This document shows, in pieces, positions 7,684-14,208 of a DNA stretch of 20,050 nucleotides. The notes beneath the pieces are model-generated. The model was not told the DNA's origin. It saw only the letters and a program-made list of their open reading frames with translations, and did not search any database. The stretch spans positions 1 to 20,050 of the forward strand of contig FR900977.1 of assembly GCA_000437915.1 (NCBI GenBank), written 5' to 3'. The DNA is from Subdoligranulum sp. CAG:314 (lineage in GTDB: Bacteria; Bacillota; Clostridia; Christensenellales; CAG-314). Made by a program: the position numbers and the translations under genes. Within the stretch, counting starts at the first letter, position 1, and each line of letters opens with the position of its first letter.

Positions 7684-7880
7684 TCTGTTTCCTCCTTAAA
7701 TTTTTCAATAAATAAAACTAAATCCTGTTAAATTAAGCATTCTCATTCCTCTCGACACGGTTTTTTAAATCAAATAAAAACCGCAACACAAACCAAAACG
7801 GTCGGCTGCGGTAAACAGACGTAAAAATCGGGTTCTTTTTCAGGCGGACGTCATTTTGTGCGGAACTTTATACCGTCTTT
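7684..7880 (-). other. long 5' leader of second lipoprotein gene
   Basis: About 195 nt of untranslated RNA are predicted between the promoter at 7887-7915 and the ATG at 7683. No protein of meaningful size starts here; the only ATG-led frame near its beginning is four codons (M-T-S-A). The leader contains the hairpin at 7776-7812. Confidence 0.55.
7776..7812 (-). terminator. terminator-like hairpin within leader
   Basis: Minus strand: ACCGCA (7807-7812) pairs with TGCGGT (7780-7785). A nested ACC/GGT can form inside the loop, and five U follow (7776-7780). It lies about 70-105 nt downstream of the predicted start site, so transcripts could end here as a small RNA or read through to the lipoprotein gene. 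Confidence 0.45.
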
Positions 7881-7886
7881 GTAGTA

Positions 7887-7915
7887 ATCTTATCATACGT
7901 ATGTCGCTTTGTCAA
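7887..7915 (-). promoter_or_regulatory. sigma-A promoter of second lipoprotein gene
   Basis: Minus strand: consensus -35 TTGACA (7910-7915), 17-bp spacer, -10 TAAGAT (7887-7892) with extended TGA. The core ACGTATGATAAGAT is closely similar to that at 6050-6078. Between here and the ABC gene terminator (7916-8069) nothing else was recognised. Confidence 0.85.
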
Positions 7916-8069
7916 CATTTTAAAATTTCCTCTTGTGATTTGTCAATCGGTCAGTCGCAGCGCTCGTGAACACGAAAAAAATTAAAAGCGCGCTAAAAGC
8001 CGTTTTCCTTAAAAAAAAATGGAGAACAAAAAACAGCAATGGGCAAGGATATTTTTCGTTAAATATCGG

Positions 8070-8103
8070 AAAAAGGCGCGGGAAAATAATTTATTTCCGC
8101 GCC
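8070..8103 (-). terminator. terminator of first ABC transporter gene
   Basis: Minus strand: GGCGCGG (8097-8103) pairs with CCGCGCC (8075-8081), with an A/T-rich extension across the loop, followed by five U (8070-8074). It starts about 15 nt after the stop codon. Confidence 0.8.
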
Positions 8104-8118
8104 TGTAATTATTTACCG

Positions 8119-10527
8119 TCAGCCTTTGATTGCATCGACAGGCTTCATCTTGATGATTTTTCTGAGCGGAATCAACGCCGCCAAAACAGGTATCCCTATA
8201 CATGCGATTAAGGAGAACAGAAATGTCCAGAAATCGTATCTTAACCACAGGATACCTTCCAGCGTTATGTCGCACATAAGCTGATTCGTTACCGCAACCG
8301 CCCCGAATATAAGCGCGGTAGCTAACACTAAGGTAATCAGTGCCAGAATCAATATCTTAATCAGATAAATCTTTACTACGTCGCCCGCCTGTATTCCCAT
8401 AGCCCGCAAGATTCCTATTTCCCGCTTCTGATTTAGTATCGAATATGAAATCACATTTATAATCATCAGGATGGTTATGACCAAAAGCACTGCGGCAATC
8501 AAAGCAAATATAACAGAAAATTGCACAAAAACAGATTCCTGTTCATATATCTTGACCGAATATGGCGAAAATACCAATATACCGTCTTTTCTCAATGCTT
8601 TAAACAGTTTTCCGTAATTTTCAGACGGAGCCGCATTAAATATTGCGCCTATTTCTCCCATGCCCAGCCCATAAGCATAAAAATCCGTAGTTTCGTCTTT
8701 GGACATATATATACCGGGACGCTCATTATTTCCCTCTGCGTCATAAAAAATCGGCTCATAATACACTCCTGCCAGAATCATATCGTCTAATACTACCAGC
8801 GTTTCCGATTCGCCTTGCTCCCTGAGGCTCATGGTAAATGTTTCGCCTATATACTCGGGGCGTGTATTGTTGACGTAATCCGATTCAAAATATTTCCGAT
8901 ACAGATCGGCTGAAAAGACCACTTCGCGCCCCTTCGGTTGATACGTACTCATCCCGTTTGCCGTTACGCAATTTTCAACAGCTTCATCATAAATAAAGAA
9001 ATATTGCAGGTCTTTTACAGAACTATTATGCGTAATCTCAAACTCCAAAGGGTGGTTGACCTGTAAATCTTCCTCCGTATGAGTTTTATCTTGATACTCG
9101 TTTACCAAAAAACGATTTTCGTACTTTACCGCTCCTTTTTTAGAAATAAACATAGTGACATACGCGCATGCCTCGGCTTTTTCTTTTTCAAATTCCGTCA
9201 AATCTTCTTTCAGAGATAAATCATAATACGGTTTGTTGGGATTCGGCAGTTGTACCAATCTATATTCATAATAATTGCGGAAGTCTGTTTTTACTACGCC
9301 TGCTATTTTCAATCCGGCACAATTTCCATTGGGTATTTGTACGCCTATATACTGACTGTAATTTTCGGCAATTTCTTCCAAATCCAATAAATAGTGTAAA
9401 TTTAAATCTGTCACATAACAATCATTATCCTCAATGAGTTCTACCGCTCCGTCATAAAATTCATAACCCATATCCGTTACTTCGGATTTTTGCCCGACAA
9501 AAACCACAGCGCCCAGGTTTGAACTGAAAATCTTGCGTGCGCCTATCTCATCCACCGTTTTTTCGGCAAGTCTCAGGCAATGATTATTACTTGTCGGAGG
9601 TGAAAATGTTTTTATACCCTGAAAAAGCTGTACTTTAGAAATTCCCGACTGTTGTAATGTGTCTGCCAAAACGTAAGAGGAGTCGAAACGCGCAAACAAC
9701 TGGCTCCACAACAGGACGGTCATGGACAAAAACAGCAGAATCAAGGCGGCAATGGAGCGTCCCTTCTGGTAAGCAAGATTTTTTACGCCTCTCTTTACTA
9801 TCTCCCGATAGGGCAGCCGCTTGACAGCTTTTTCTTCTTTGGCTTCCGTCATTGCCTGCCCGGTAAACGGAGCGCTGTCCGACACGATTTCTCCGTCCGA
9901 GAGTTCGATTACGCGCTCGCCGTATTTATTTGCGGCTTCCCTGTCGTGCGTAACCACAACGACCAGACACTTTTCGGATACCTTTTTCAGCAACTTAAAG
10001 ATTTCTTTTCCGGTCGCGCTGTCTAAATTGCCCGTCGGTTCATCCGCCAATATGACTGCAGAATTTTTTGCCAATGAACGCGCTACAGCTACCCGCTGTT
10101 TCTGCCCTCCGGACAATTCGTTTGCGTAGCGGTCTGCATATTCCGCCAATCCAACGTCCTCCAGCGCGCTTGAAACGTCTAAGGTTTCATGCGAAAGCAC
10201 CCCGGCAAGACGTATATTCTCCGTTACCGTATCGTTTTCCAGAAGATTATACTCCTGAAAAACGAATCCGATATACTTTGAACGATATGCGTCTGCAAGG
10301 GTGGGATTGTTAAGGTCTGTTTCCCGTCCGTAAATGGACAGCGTTCCGGACGTCGGCGTATCTACTGCTCCTATCATGTTCAGAAGCGTAGTTTTGCCGC
10401 ATCCGCTTTTCCCCACGATAAAGATAAGCCCTTTTTCCGGCAACTCTAAAGTAACATTTTTCAATGCCTCTATGCTGTTTCCGGATTTTGACCTGTATTC
10501 TTTTGTGAGCGCTTTTAACTCTAACAT
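8119..10527 (-). CDS. MacB-like ABC transporter, ATPase-permease fusion
   Basis: An 802-residue inner-membrane protein in one chain. Residues 1-220 are an ABC ATPase: Walker A GKSGCGKT (39-46), Q91, signature LSGGQ (138-142), Walker B ending D162-E163 and switch H194. A first transmembrane helix lies at about 258-278, followed by a large extracytoplasmic domain of some 370 residues. Three C-terminal helices form an FtsX/MacB permease with REIGILRAMG after the second helix. Known relatives are mechanotransmission exporters or antimicrobial-peptide/lipoprotein release systems rather than substrate channels. The ATG follows AAGGAAG and a leader hairpin (10546-10569); the promoter is at 10605-10633. 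No two-component pair adjoins it. It differs in sequence from the other fusion at 14209-16641, so this is not a recent duplication. Substrate unknown. Confidence 0.93.
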   Translation of the reverse strand: MLELKALTKEYRSKSGNSIEALKNVTLELPEKGLIFIVGKSGCGKTTLLNMIGAVDTPTSGTLSIYGRETDLNNPTLADAYRSKYIGFVFQEYNLLENDTVTENIRLAGVLSHETLDVSSALEDVGLAEYADRYANELSGGQKQRVAVARSLAKNSAVILADEPTGNLDSATGKEIFKLLKKVSEKCLVVVVTHDREAANKYGERVIELSDGEIVSDSAPFTGQAMTEAKEEKAVKRLPYREIVKRGVKNLAYQKGRSIAALILLFLSMTVLLWSQLFARFDSSYVLADTLQQSGISKVQLFQGIKTFSPPTSNNHCLRLAEKTVDEIGARKIFSSNLGAVVFVGQKSEVTDMGYEFYDGAVELIEDNDCYVTDLNLHYLLDLEEIAENYSQYIGVQIPNGNCAGLKIAGVVKTDFRNYYEYRLVQLPNPNKPYYDLSLKEDLTEFEKEKAEACAYVTMFISKKGAVKYENRFLVNEYQDKTHTEEDLQVNHPLEFEITHNSSVKDLQYFFIYDEAVENCVTANGMSTYQPKGREVVFSADLYRKYFESDYVNNTRPEYIGETFTMSLREQGESETLVVLDDMILAGVYYEPIFYDAEGNNERPGIYMSKDETTDFYAYGLGMGEIGAIFNAAPSENYGKLFKALRKDGILVFSPYSVKIYEQESVFVQFSVIFALIAAVLLVITILMIINVISYSILNQKREIGILRAMGIQAGDVVKIYLIKILILALITLVLATALIFGAVAVTNQLMCDITLEGILWLRYDFWTFLFSLIACIGIPVLAALIPLRKIIKMKPVDAIKG

Positions 10528-10545
10528 CTTTACTTCCTTGTTTTT

Positions 10546-10569
10546 ACAGGAGCAGTTGCCTGCTCCTGT
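10546..10569 (-). promoter_or_regulatory. leader hairpin upstream of ABC transporter gene
   Basis: A perfect 9-bp stem (ACAGGAGCA with TGCTCCTGT) and 6-nt loop lie just before the AAGGAAG ribosome binding site of the ABC gene. There is no U-run, so it is not a terminator. It may stabilise the mRNA or bind a regulator. Confidence 0.5.
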
Positions 10570-10604
10570 AATTTGCTAAACTGATTGTTTGTGAAAATAA
10601 TTGG

Positions 10605-10633
10605 ATAATAACCGTTTTTTACGAAATTGTCCA
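10605..10633 (-). promoter_or_regulatory. promoter of first ABC transporter gene
   Basis: Minus strand: -35 TGGACA (10628-10633), 17-bp spacer, -10 TATTAT (10605-10610). The start near 10598 gives a leader of about 70 nt containing the hairpin. Confidence 0.7.
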
Positions 10634-10844
10634 TACCTTGCCGCTATTCCGTAAGGAAAGACAATGAAGTAAATAACCTTATCGAATAATTTATATTATA
10701 AATTTTTTTACGGATTTTACAAACGATTTTTGTCGGAAAACGGTTTGGCGCGATACTTTCGACAATTCGCCCGATTTTTCTTAAAATTTTCCTTTCTCAT
10801 TTCAAAATTGTGGATTTTTCGCTCATGCGCATATTACTCCACAC
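10634..10844. other. A/T-rich intergenic stretch, no gene seen
   Basis: This is the remainder of the roughly 320-bp gap between the ABC transporter gene and the XRE gene upstream of it. It is A/T-rich, with no ORF of substance and no clear terminator for the XRE gene. Confidence 0.5.
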
Positions 10845-11174
10845 TTAATTTTTATTAAACTCTTTAATCAACAATTCTAAAACATGTATTTGTTCTTTAT
10901 TTAATTTTTTAATAGCCTCTGTAAGCTCCTTGTTTTTTACGTCGATTTGAGTATCTTCGTCAAACGCAAAGAAATAAGAAAGCGATACCCCCAAATAATC
11001 GCAGATTTTTTCGATTGACCTCAATGACGGAGTTCTGTTTCTGTCTCTCGTCGCGTTTTTCTTCCATTGATATATAGTCGAAGATATATCCGCATTCTCT
11101 TTTAATTGATATACGGAAATACCTTTTTCTATTCTTAATTGCTCAATTCTGGCGATAACCTTTTTCTTATCCAT
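10845..11174 (-). CDS. XRE-family helix-turn-helix regulator
   Basis: A 109-residue cytoplasmic transcription regulator. Residues about 7-68 are an XRE DNA-binding domain: IEQLRIEKGISVYQLKENA, a recognition segment SSTIYQWKKNATRDRN, and TPSLRSIEKICDYLGVSLSY. It is followed by a short acidic linker and a predicted amphipathic C-terminal helix (KNKELTEAIKKLNKEQ) that may dimerise. The gene is visibly more A/T-rich than its neighbours (AAA, ATT and TTT codons dominate), which hints at horizontal transfer. AAGGAT lies about 9 nt before the ATG, inside the left arm of an inverted repeat (11181-11219), suggesting autoregulation. The target may be itself or the ABC transporter gene downstream; no direct evidence. 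Confidence 0.88.
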   Translation of the reverse strand: MDKKKVIARIEQLRIEKGISVYQLKENADISSTIYQWKKNATRDRNRTPSLRSIEKICDYLGVSLSYFFAFDEDTQIDVKNKELTEAIKKLNKEQIHVLELLIKEFNKN

Positions 11175-11180
11175 AGATAA

Positions 11181-11219
11181 ATATCCTTAATCATTTCCAT
11201 ACAACATATTAAGGTATAT
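11181..11219. promoter_or_regulatory. inverted repeat over XRE ribosome binding site
   Basis: ATATCCTTAAT (11181-11191) is repeated inversely as ATTAAGGTATAT (11208-11219), with one extra base in the right arm and a 16-bp centre. The left arm includes the XRE gene's AAGGAT ribosome binding site. It could be the regulator's own operator. Confidence 0.45.
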
Positions 11220-11505
11220 TTATCACCGATATAAAATATTTCATACGCCTAAATCGGTAGTAAAAATCATCTCAGACTCAACGTTCGCCGACGCACCGAA
11301 AAAAGGCGGTTCAGAGAGATTTTGAGCCTCTGAAATACGGCTTTCAAAGTCCGCGGGAAGTCGGATAAATTCCTGATAAAATCGGCCAAAAACTTTTTTT
11401 GAAATCCGCTCGTCCGCATTTATCTGCAATTTTAACGGTTCGGAGCCATTTTGGATAGGTGCTGTTTTCTTTTACAACCCAAAAGGAAAAGCAATAGGAC
11501 ATCGG
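11220..11505. other. unexplained intergenic stretch with coding-like frames
   Basis: About 290 bp between the XRE gene and the HAD promoter. Two overlapping minus-strand frames (11241-11429 and 11344-11541) read like plausible protein but have no start signal or ribosome binding site. A 7-bp dyad, TTCAGAG/CTCTGAA, is present around 11310-11335. It may be a gene remnant or a dispersed repeat. Confidence 0.35.
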
Positions 11506-11534
11506 TGGACAGGGATTTTTTTTCGTGGTATAAT
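11506..11534 (+). promoter_or_regulatory. promoter of HAD hydrolase gene
   Basis: -35 TGGACA (11506-11511), 17-bp spacer, consensus -10 TATAAT (11529-11534) with extended TGG. The leader is about 25 nt. Confidence 0.88.
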
Positions 11535-11564
11535 ACCGCAAAAAGACAGGAGAAAAAATAGCTT

Positions 11565-12242
11565 ATGCTCAAAGCGGTTTTTTTGGATTATACAGGCACG
11601 TTGATGCAGGAAGAAAGCCCTTACGCCTTGCAAATGGTAAAAATGATTACGGACGGCGGCATCGCTTTAAAGGACAAAAGCGTCAAAGAGGTCATAAAGC
11701 TTTGGTGGAGCCTGATTAAAAATCTCGAAAGCGGCAGCTATCTCGACGACTATCTGACGGAGGACGAGATTATCGACCGTGCCGTGGCAATATTGGAAAG
11801 CGATTACGATGTAAAAATCGACCTCGAAGCCTTCCGCGCTCTCGCCCATAAATTTTGGTCAAGCTCCCCCGCTTTCGACGACGTAAAGCCCTTCTTTGAA
11901 AAATGCCCCTTGCCGATTTACATCATCACCAACAACGGGGAAGAGTACGTTTCCGCATTTTTGAAAAACAACGGGCTGCATTGCGCAGGTATCGTGTGCG
12001 GAGACATGGTAAAAGCATATAAACCGCGCAAGGAGCTTTTCGGAAAGGCGCTTGAAATCAGCGGCTGCGCTTCGCACGAGGTTATCCACGTAGGCGATTC
12101 CTTGCAGTCGGACGTGCAGGGTGCTATGTCTGTCGGCATAAAAGCCTGTCTGTTGGACAGAAAAGCGGCAAACATGCCTGCAAATGCGCAGGAAGGATAT
12201 GTTGTCTGCTCCTCTCTGACTGAGGCGCTGACGCTGCTTTAA
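11565..12242 (+). CDS. HAD-superfamily hydrolase with variant motif I
   Basis: A 225-residue cytoplasmic protein, a HAD hydrolase of the subfamily I type with an alpha-helical cap (about residues 15-100). Motif I is FLDYTGT: nucleophile D8 is kept, but the second aspartate of DxD is Thr (T10). Motif II is IITNN (T122), motif III KPRKELF (K153) and motif IV VGDSLQSD (D178, D183). Ordinary phosphatases use the second aspartate as acid/base. A Thr there is known in P-type ATPases (DKTGT), which turn over the aspartyl-phosphate slowly, so activity may be weak or altered. AGGAG lies 12 nt before the ATG, a rather long spacing. It is monocistronic with a strong promoter and terminator. Substrate unknown. 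Confidence 0.9.
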   Translation: MLKAVFLDYTGTLMQEESPYALQMVKMITDGGIALKDKSVKEVIKLWWSLIKNLESGSYLDDYLTEDEIIDRAVAILESDYDVKIDLEAFRALAHKFWSSSPAFDDVKPFFEKCPLPIYIITNNGEEYVSAFLKNNGLHCAGIVCGDMVKAYKPRKELFGKALEISGCASHEVIHVGDSLQSDVQGAMSVGIKACLLDRKAANMPANAQEGYVVCSSLTEALTLL

Positions 12243-12262
12243 AATTAATATAAAACAATTTT

Positions 12263-12298
12263 ACAGCGGCTGCATTTTTGCAGCCGCTGTTTTTTTTC
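12263..12298 (+). terminator. terminator of HAD gene
   Basis: A perfect 12-bp stem (12263-12274 with 12279-12290) and 4-nt loop are followed by eight T. It lies 20 nt after the stop codon. Confidence 0.95.
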
Positions 12299-12324
12299 CG
12301 TCCGTCGGGATTTTTTGCCGAAGC

Positions 12325-13368
12325 TCATTTTGTCGGCAGCCGCACGATAAAAACCGAGCCTTTTTTCAATTGACTTTCTACCGCGATATGTCCGTTGCAC
12401 AAATCGACGATACGCTTGACCAAAGTCAAGCCCAATCCGTTGCCTTCCTTTGCGTGCGATTTATCCGCTTGATAAAATTTTTCAAAGATATGTCTTTGAG
12501 CTTCTTCTTCCATTCCGCAACCGCTGTCCGCAATCACAACGACAACTTCGCCGTCTGCCTCCTCCATAGAAATTTTTACGGTTTGATTTTCATGGGAAAA
12601 TTTGATTGCATTGCCGATTAAATTAAACCAAACATGATACAGCAGCCCCTCGTTGCCGAAGAAGTCCGTTTTGGGCAGCGCAATATCGAAATCGAGATGT
12701 TTTACGCTCCACTCGTTTTCAAGCGAAAGAACGGTTTTTCGGATTTGCTCGTCCAAGCGATAATATTTTTTATTGGGAATAACGCTTTGGTTTTCCAGCT
12801 TTGAAAGCCAAAGAATATTGCCCGTAAGCTCGGACAGCTTGCGCGCGTTGCCCGCGATTTTATCCAGATAGTCTTTTCTTTGTTTCTCTGTAAGCTCCCG
12901 ATTGCGCAAGAGAGCGGCGTATCCCTCGATTGCGGTAAGCGGCGTTTTGAACTCGTGCGAAACATTCGCGATAAAATCGGAGCGCAGTGTTTCAATTCCC
13001 GAAAGCTCCCGCGTCATTGCATTGAAGTTTTCGTACATGCGGGAAATTTCCCTTACCTTTGTCTTTTCATCCAAACGAATGGAAAAATCGCCCTTTGCAA
13101 CAGTGTCCAAAGCGTCGCTCAGCCTGCCTATGGGCTGCAATATAGAACGCCCGACAATCAAAGATATACCGGTGCCGATAACGATACTGACGATAATCAG
13201 CATCATTAACGGGAGAGGCGCAAACTGCTGTTGCGCAGGAATGACATCGAGCGCAAACAAAAGCGCCATTACAGCGCCTATGACAACAAACGTCACAAGC
13301 ATGGCTGCCAAAACAATGACGACAAACAAGAACCAAAGATTTGATTTTGATTTTGGTTTATTGTTCAT
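12325..13368 (-). CDS. sensor histidine kinase (short-loop membrane sensor)
   Basis: A 347-residue membrane kinase, partner of the response regulator whose 3' end it overlaps by 11 bp. Two transmembrane helices (about 12-40 and 52-74) enclose only some 12 extracytoplasmic residues, so there is no ligand domain. A HAMP linker follows (about 73-125), then HisKA with the phosphorylated H138 in NVSHEFKTPL. The ATPase domain has N253 in the N box, G1 DSGCGM (D281) and G2 GNGLGL (310-315). Kinases with such a short loop often sense at the membrane or through a partner ABC transporter, as BceS does, which fits the MacB-like transporter encoded divergently. The ATG overlaps the regulator's stop region, so translation is probably coupled. 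Confidence 0.95.
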   Translation of the reverse strand: MNNKPKSKSNLWFLFVVIVLAAMLVTFVVIGAVMALLFALDVIPAQQQFAPLPLMMLIIVSIVIGTGISLIVGRSILQPIGRLSDALDTVAKGDFSIRLDEKTKVREISRMYENFNAMTRELSGIETLRSDFIANVSHEFKTPLTAIEGYAALLRNRELTEKQRKDYLDKIAGNARKLSELTGNILWLSKLENQSVIPNKKYYRLDEQIRKTVLSLENEWSVKHLDFDIALPKTDFFGNEGLLYHVWFNLIGNAIKFSHENQTVKISMEEADGEVVVVIADSGCGMEEEAQRHIFEKFYQADKSHAKEGNGLGLTLVKRIVDLCNGHIAVESQLKKGSVFIVRLPTK

Positions 13369-14038
13369 TTTTCTTCACCGCCTTATAGCCGAGTCCGCGT
13401 ATGGTAACGATTTGAAAATCCTTATTGTCCGAAAACCGCTCGCGCAGGCGATTGATATGCGTGTTAAGCGTTCTGTCGTAAGTATCCGAGTCCAAACCCC
13501 AGATTTCGTCCATAAGCTGTTGACGGGTAAAAATTTTGTCGGGATAGGACAGCAGCTTGAAAAGCAGCTGAAATTCCTTCAACGGCAATTCTGTTTTCTC
13601 CTCTTTGACGGCAACGCTCATAGTTTCAAAGTCCAAAACGGTAGAGCCGACGGTTATTTTTTTATCCGTGTTGATTTTCGCCCTGCGCAGCAATGCTTTT
13701 ACGCGGAGCAGCAATTCGTTGACGTTGACAGGCTTAACCATATAGTCGTCCGCACCCAGCGTAAAGCCGCTTTGCAGCGTTTCATAGTCGTCGCGGGCGG
13801 TAACGATGAGAATCGGCGTGTCTATGCCGGCTCGCCTCAATTCTTCGGTGAGCTGCAAGCCGTCCATATTCGGCATCATGATATCGGCAATAATCAAATC
13901 GAAAAAGGTTTCTTCGAGCCGTGTCAAAGCCTCGTTTCCGTCGGAAGAAGAATACGCACGGTATCCTTCGCCCGTCAGAGCGTCGCAAAGCAGCTCTCTT
14001 AAATCTCTGTTATCTTCAACGACAAGTATATTGAACAT
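13358..14038 (-). CDS. OmpR/PhoB-type response regulator
   Basis: A 226-residue cytoplasmic transcription factor. The receiver domain (1-120) has the acidic pair E8-D9, phospho-acceptor D52 in IIADIMMPNMDG, T80 and K102 in VKPVN. The C-terminal winged helix (about 130-223) ends with the recognition region YDRTLNTHINRLRERF and the wing TIRGLGYK. AAGGAG lies 6 nt before the ATG. It is the first gene of a two-gene operon with the kinase and is divergent from the ABC transporter gene at 14209. The 170-bp gap holds GTAAAC repeats placed where such a regulator would bind, both at its own promoter (autoregulation) and upstream of the transporter. The signal is unknown; membrane-active peptides are an inference from the architecture. 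Confidence 0.96.
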   Translation of the reverse strand: MFNILVVEDNRDLRELLCDALTGEGYRAYSSSDGNEALTRLEETFFDLIIADIMMPNMDGLQLTEELRRAGIDTPILIVTARDDYETLQSGFTLGADDYMVKPVNVNELLLRVKALLRRAKINTDKKITVGSTVLDFETMSVAVKEEKTELPLKEFQLLFKLLSYPDKIFTRQQLMDEIWGLDSDTYDRTLNTHINRLRERFSDNKDFQIVTIRGLGYKAVKKNEQ

Positions 14039-14073
14039 ATCCGCTCCTTGTAATTTGAGATTTTTGTATTTTT

Positions 14074-14079
14074 ATTATA
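14074..14079 (-). promoter_or_regulatory. -10 element of response regulator operon
   Basis: Minus-strand TATAAT preceded by TGG (extended -10). No good -35 lies 16-18 bp upstream; that place is taken by the GTAAAC direct repeat (14090-14106), as in activator-dependent promoters. Confidence 0.7.
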
Positions 14080-14087
14080 CCACAGCG

Positions 14088-14147
14088 ATGTAAACGGCGG
14101 GTAAACTGAGCAGCGGAGTTTTTCGAGAATTTATTTTGGGTTTACAT
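14088..14147. promoter_or_regulatory. candidate response regulator binding sites
   Basis: GTAAAC-N5-GTAAAC forms an 11-bp direct repeat at 14090-14106. The 8-mer ATGTAAAC at 14088-14095 recurs exactly inverted as GTTTACAT at 14140-14147. OmpR-family regulators such as PhoP and WalR of Bacillus bind TGTAA- or TTTACA-like hexamers repeated every 11 bp. One cluster occupies the -35 zone of the regulator operon; the inverted copy lies about 30 bp upstream of the transporter -10. The link to this regulator is inferred. Confidence 0.6.
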
Positions 14148-14174
14148 AAGCGTGACTTTGAATTGATTTTCGTA

Positions 14175-14183
14175 TGCTAAAAT
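14175..14183 (+). promoter_or_regulatory. extended -10 of second ABC transporter gene
   Basis: TGC-TAAAAT with no recognisable -35 at the right distance, which suggests activation by a bound regulator. The start near 14190 gives a leader of about 20 nt, then AAGGAG before the ATG. Confidence 0.6.
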
Positions 14184-14208
14184 CGCGGAAAATACAAGGA
14201 GCCTAATT

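Noticed and set aside
12902..14002. 366-codon plus-strand frame opposite the kinase and regulator
   Set aside because: It is antisense to two clear genes, has no domain and no ribosome binding site, and arises from their codon bias.
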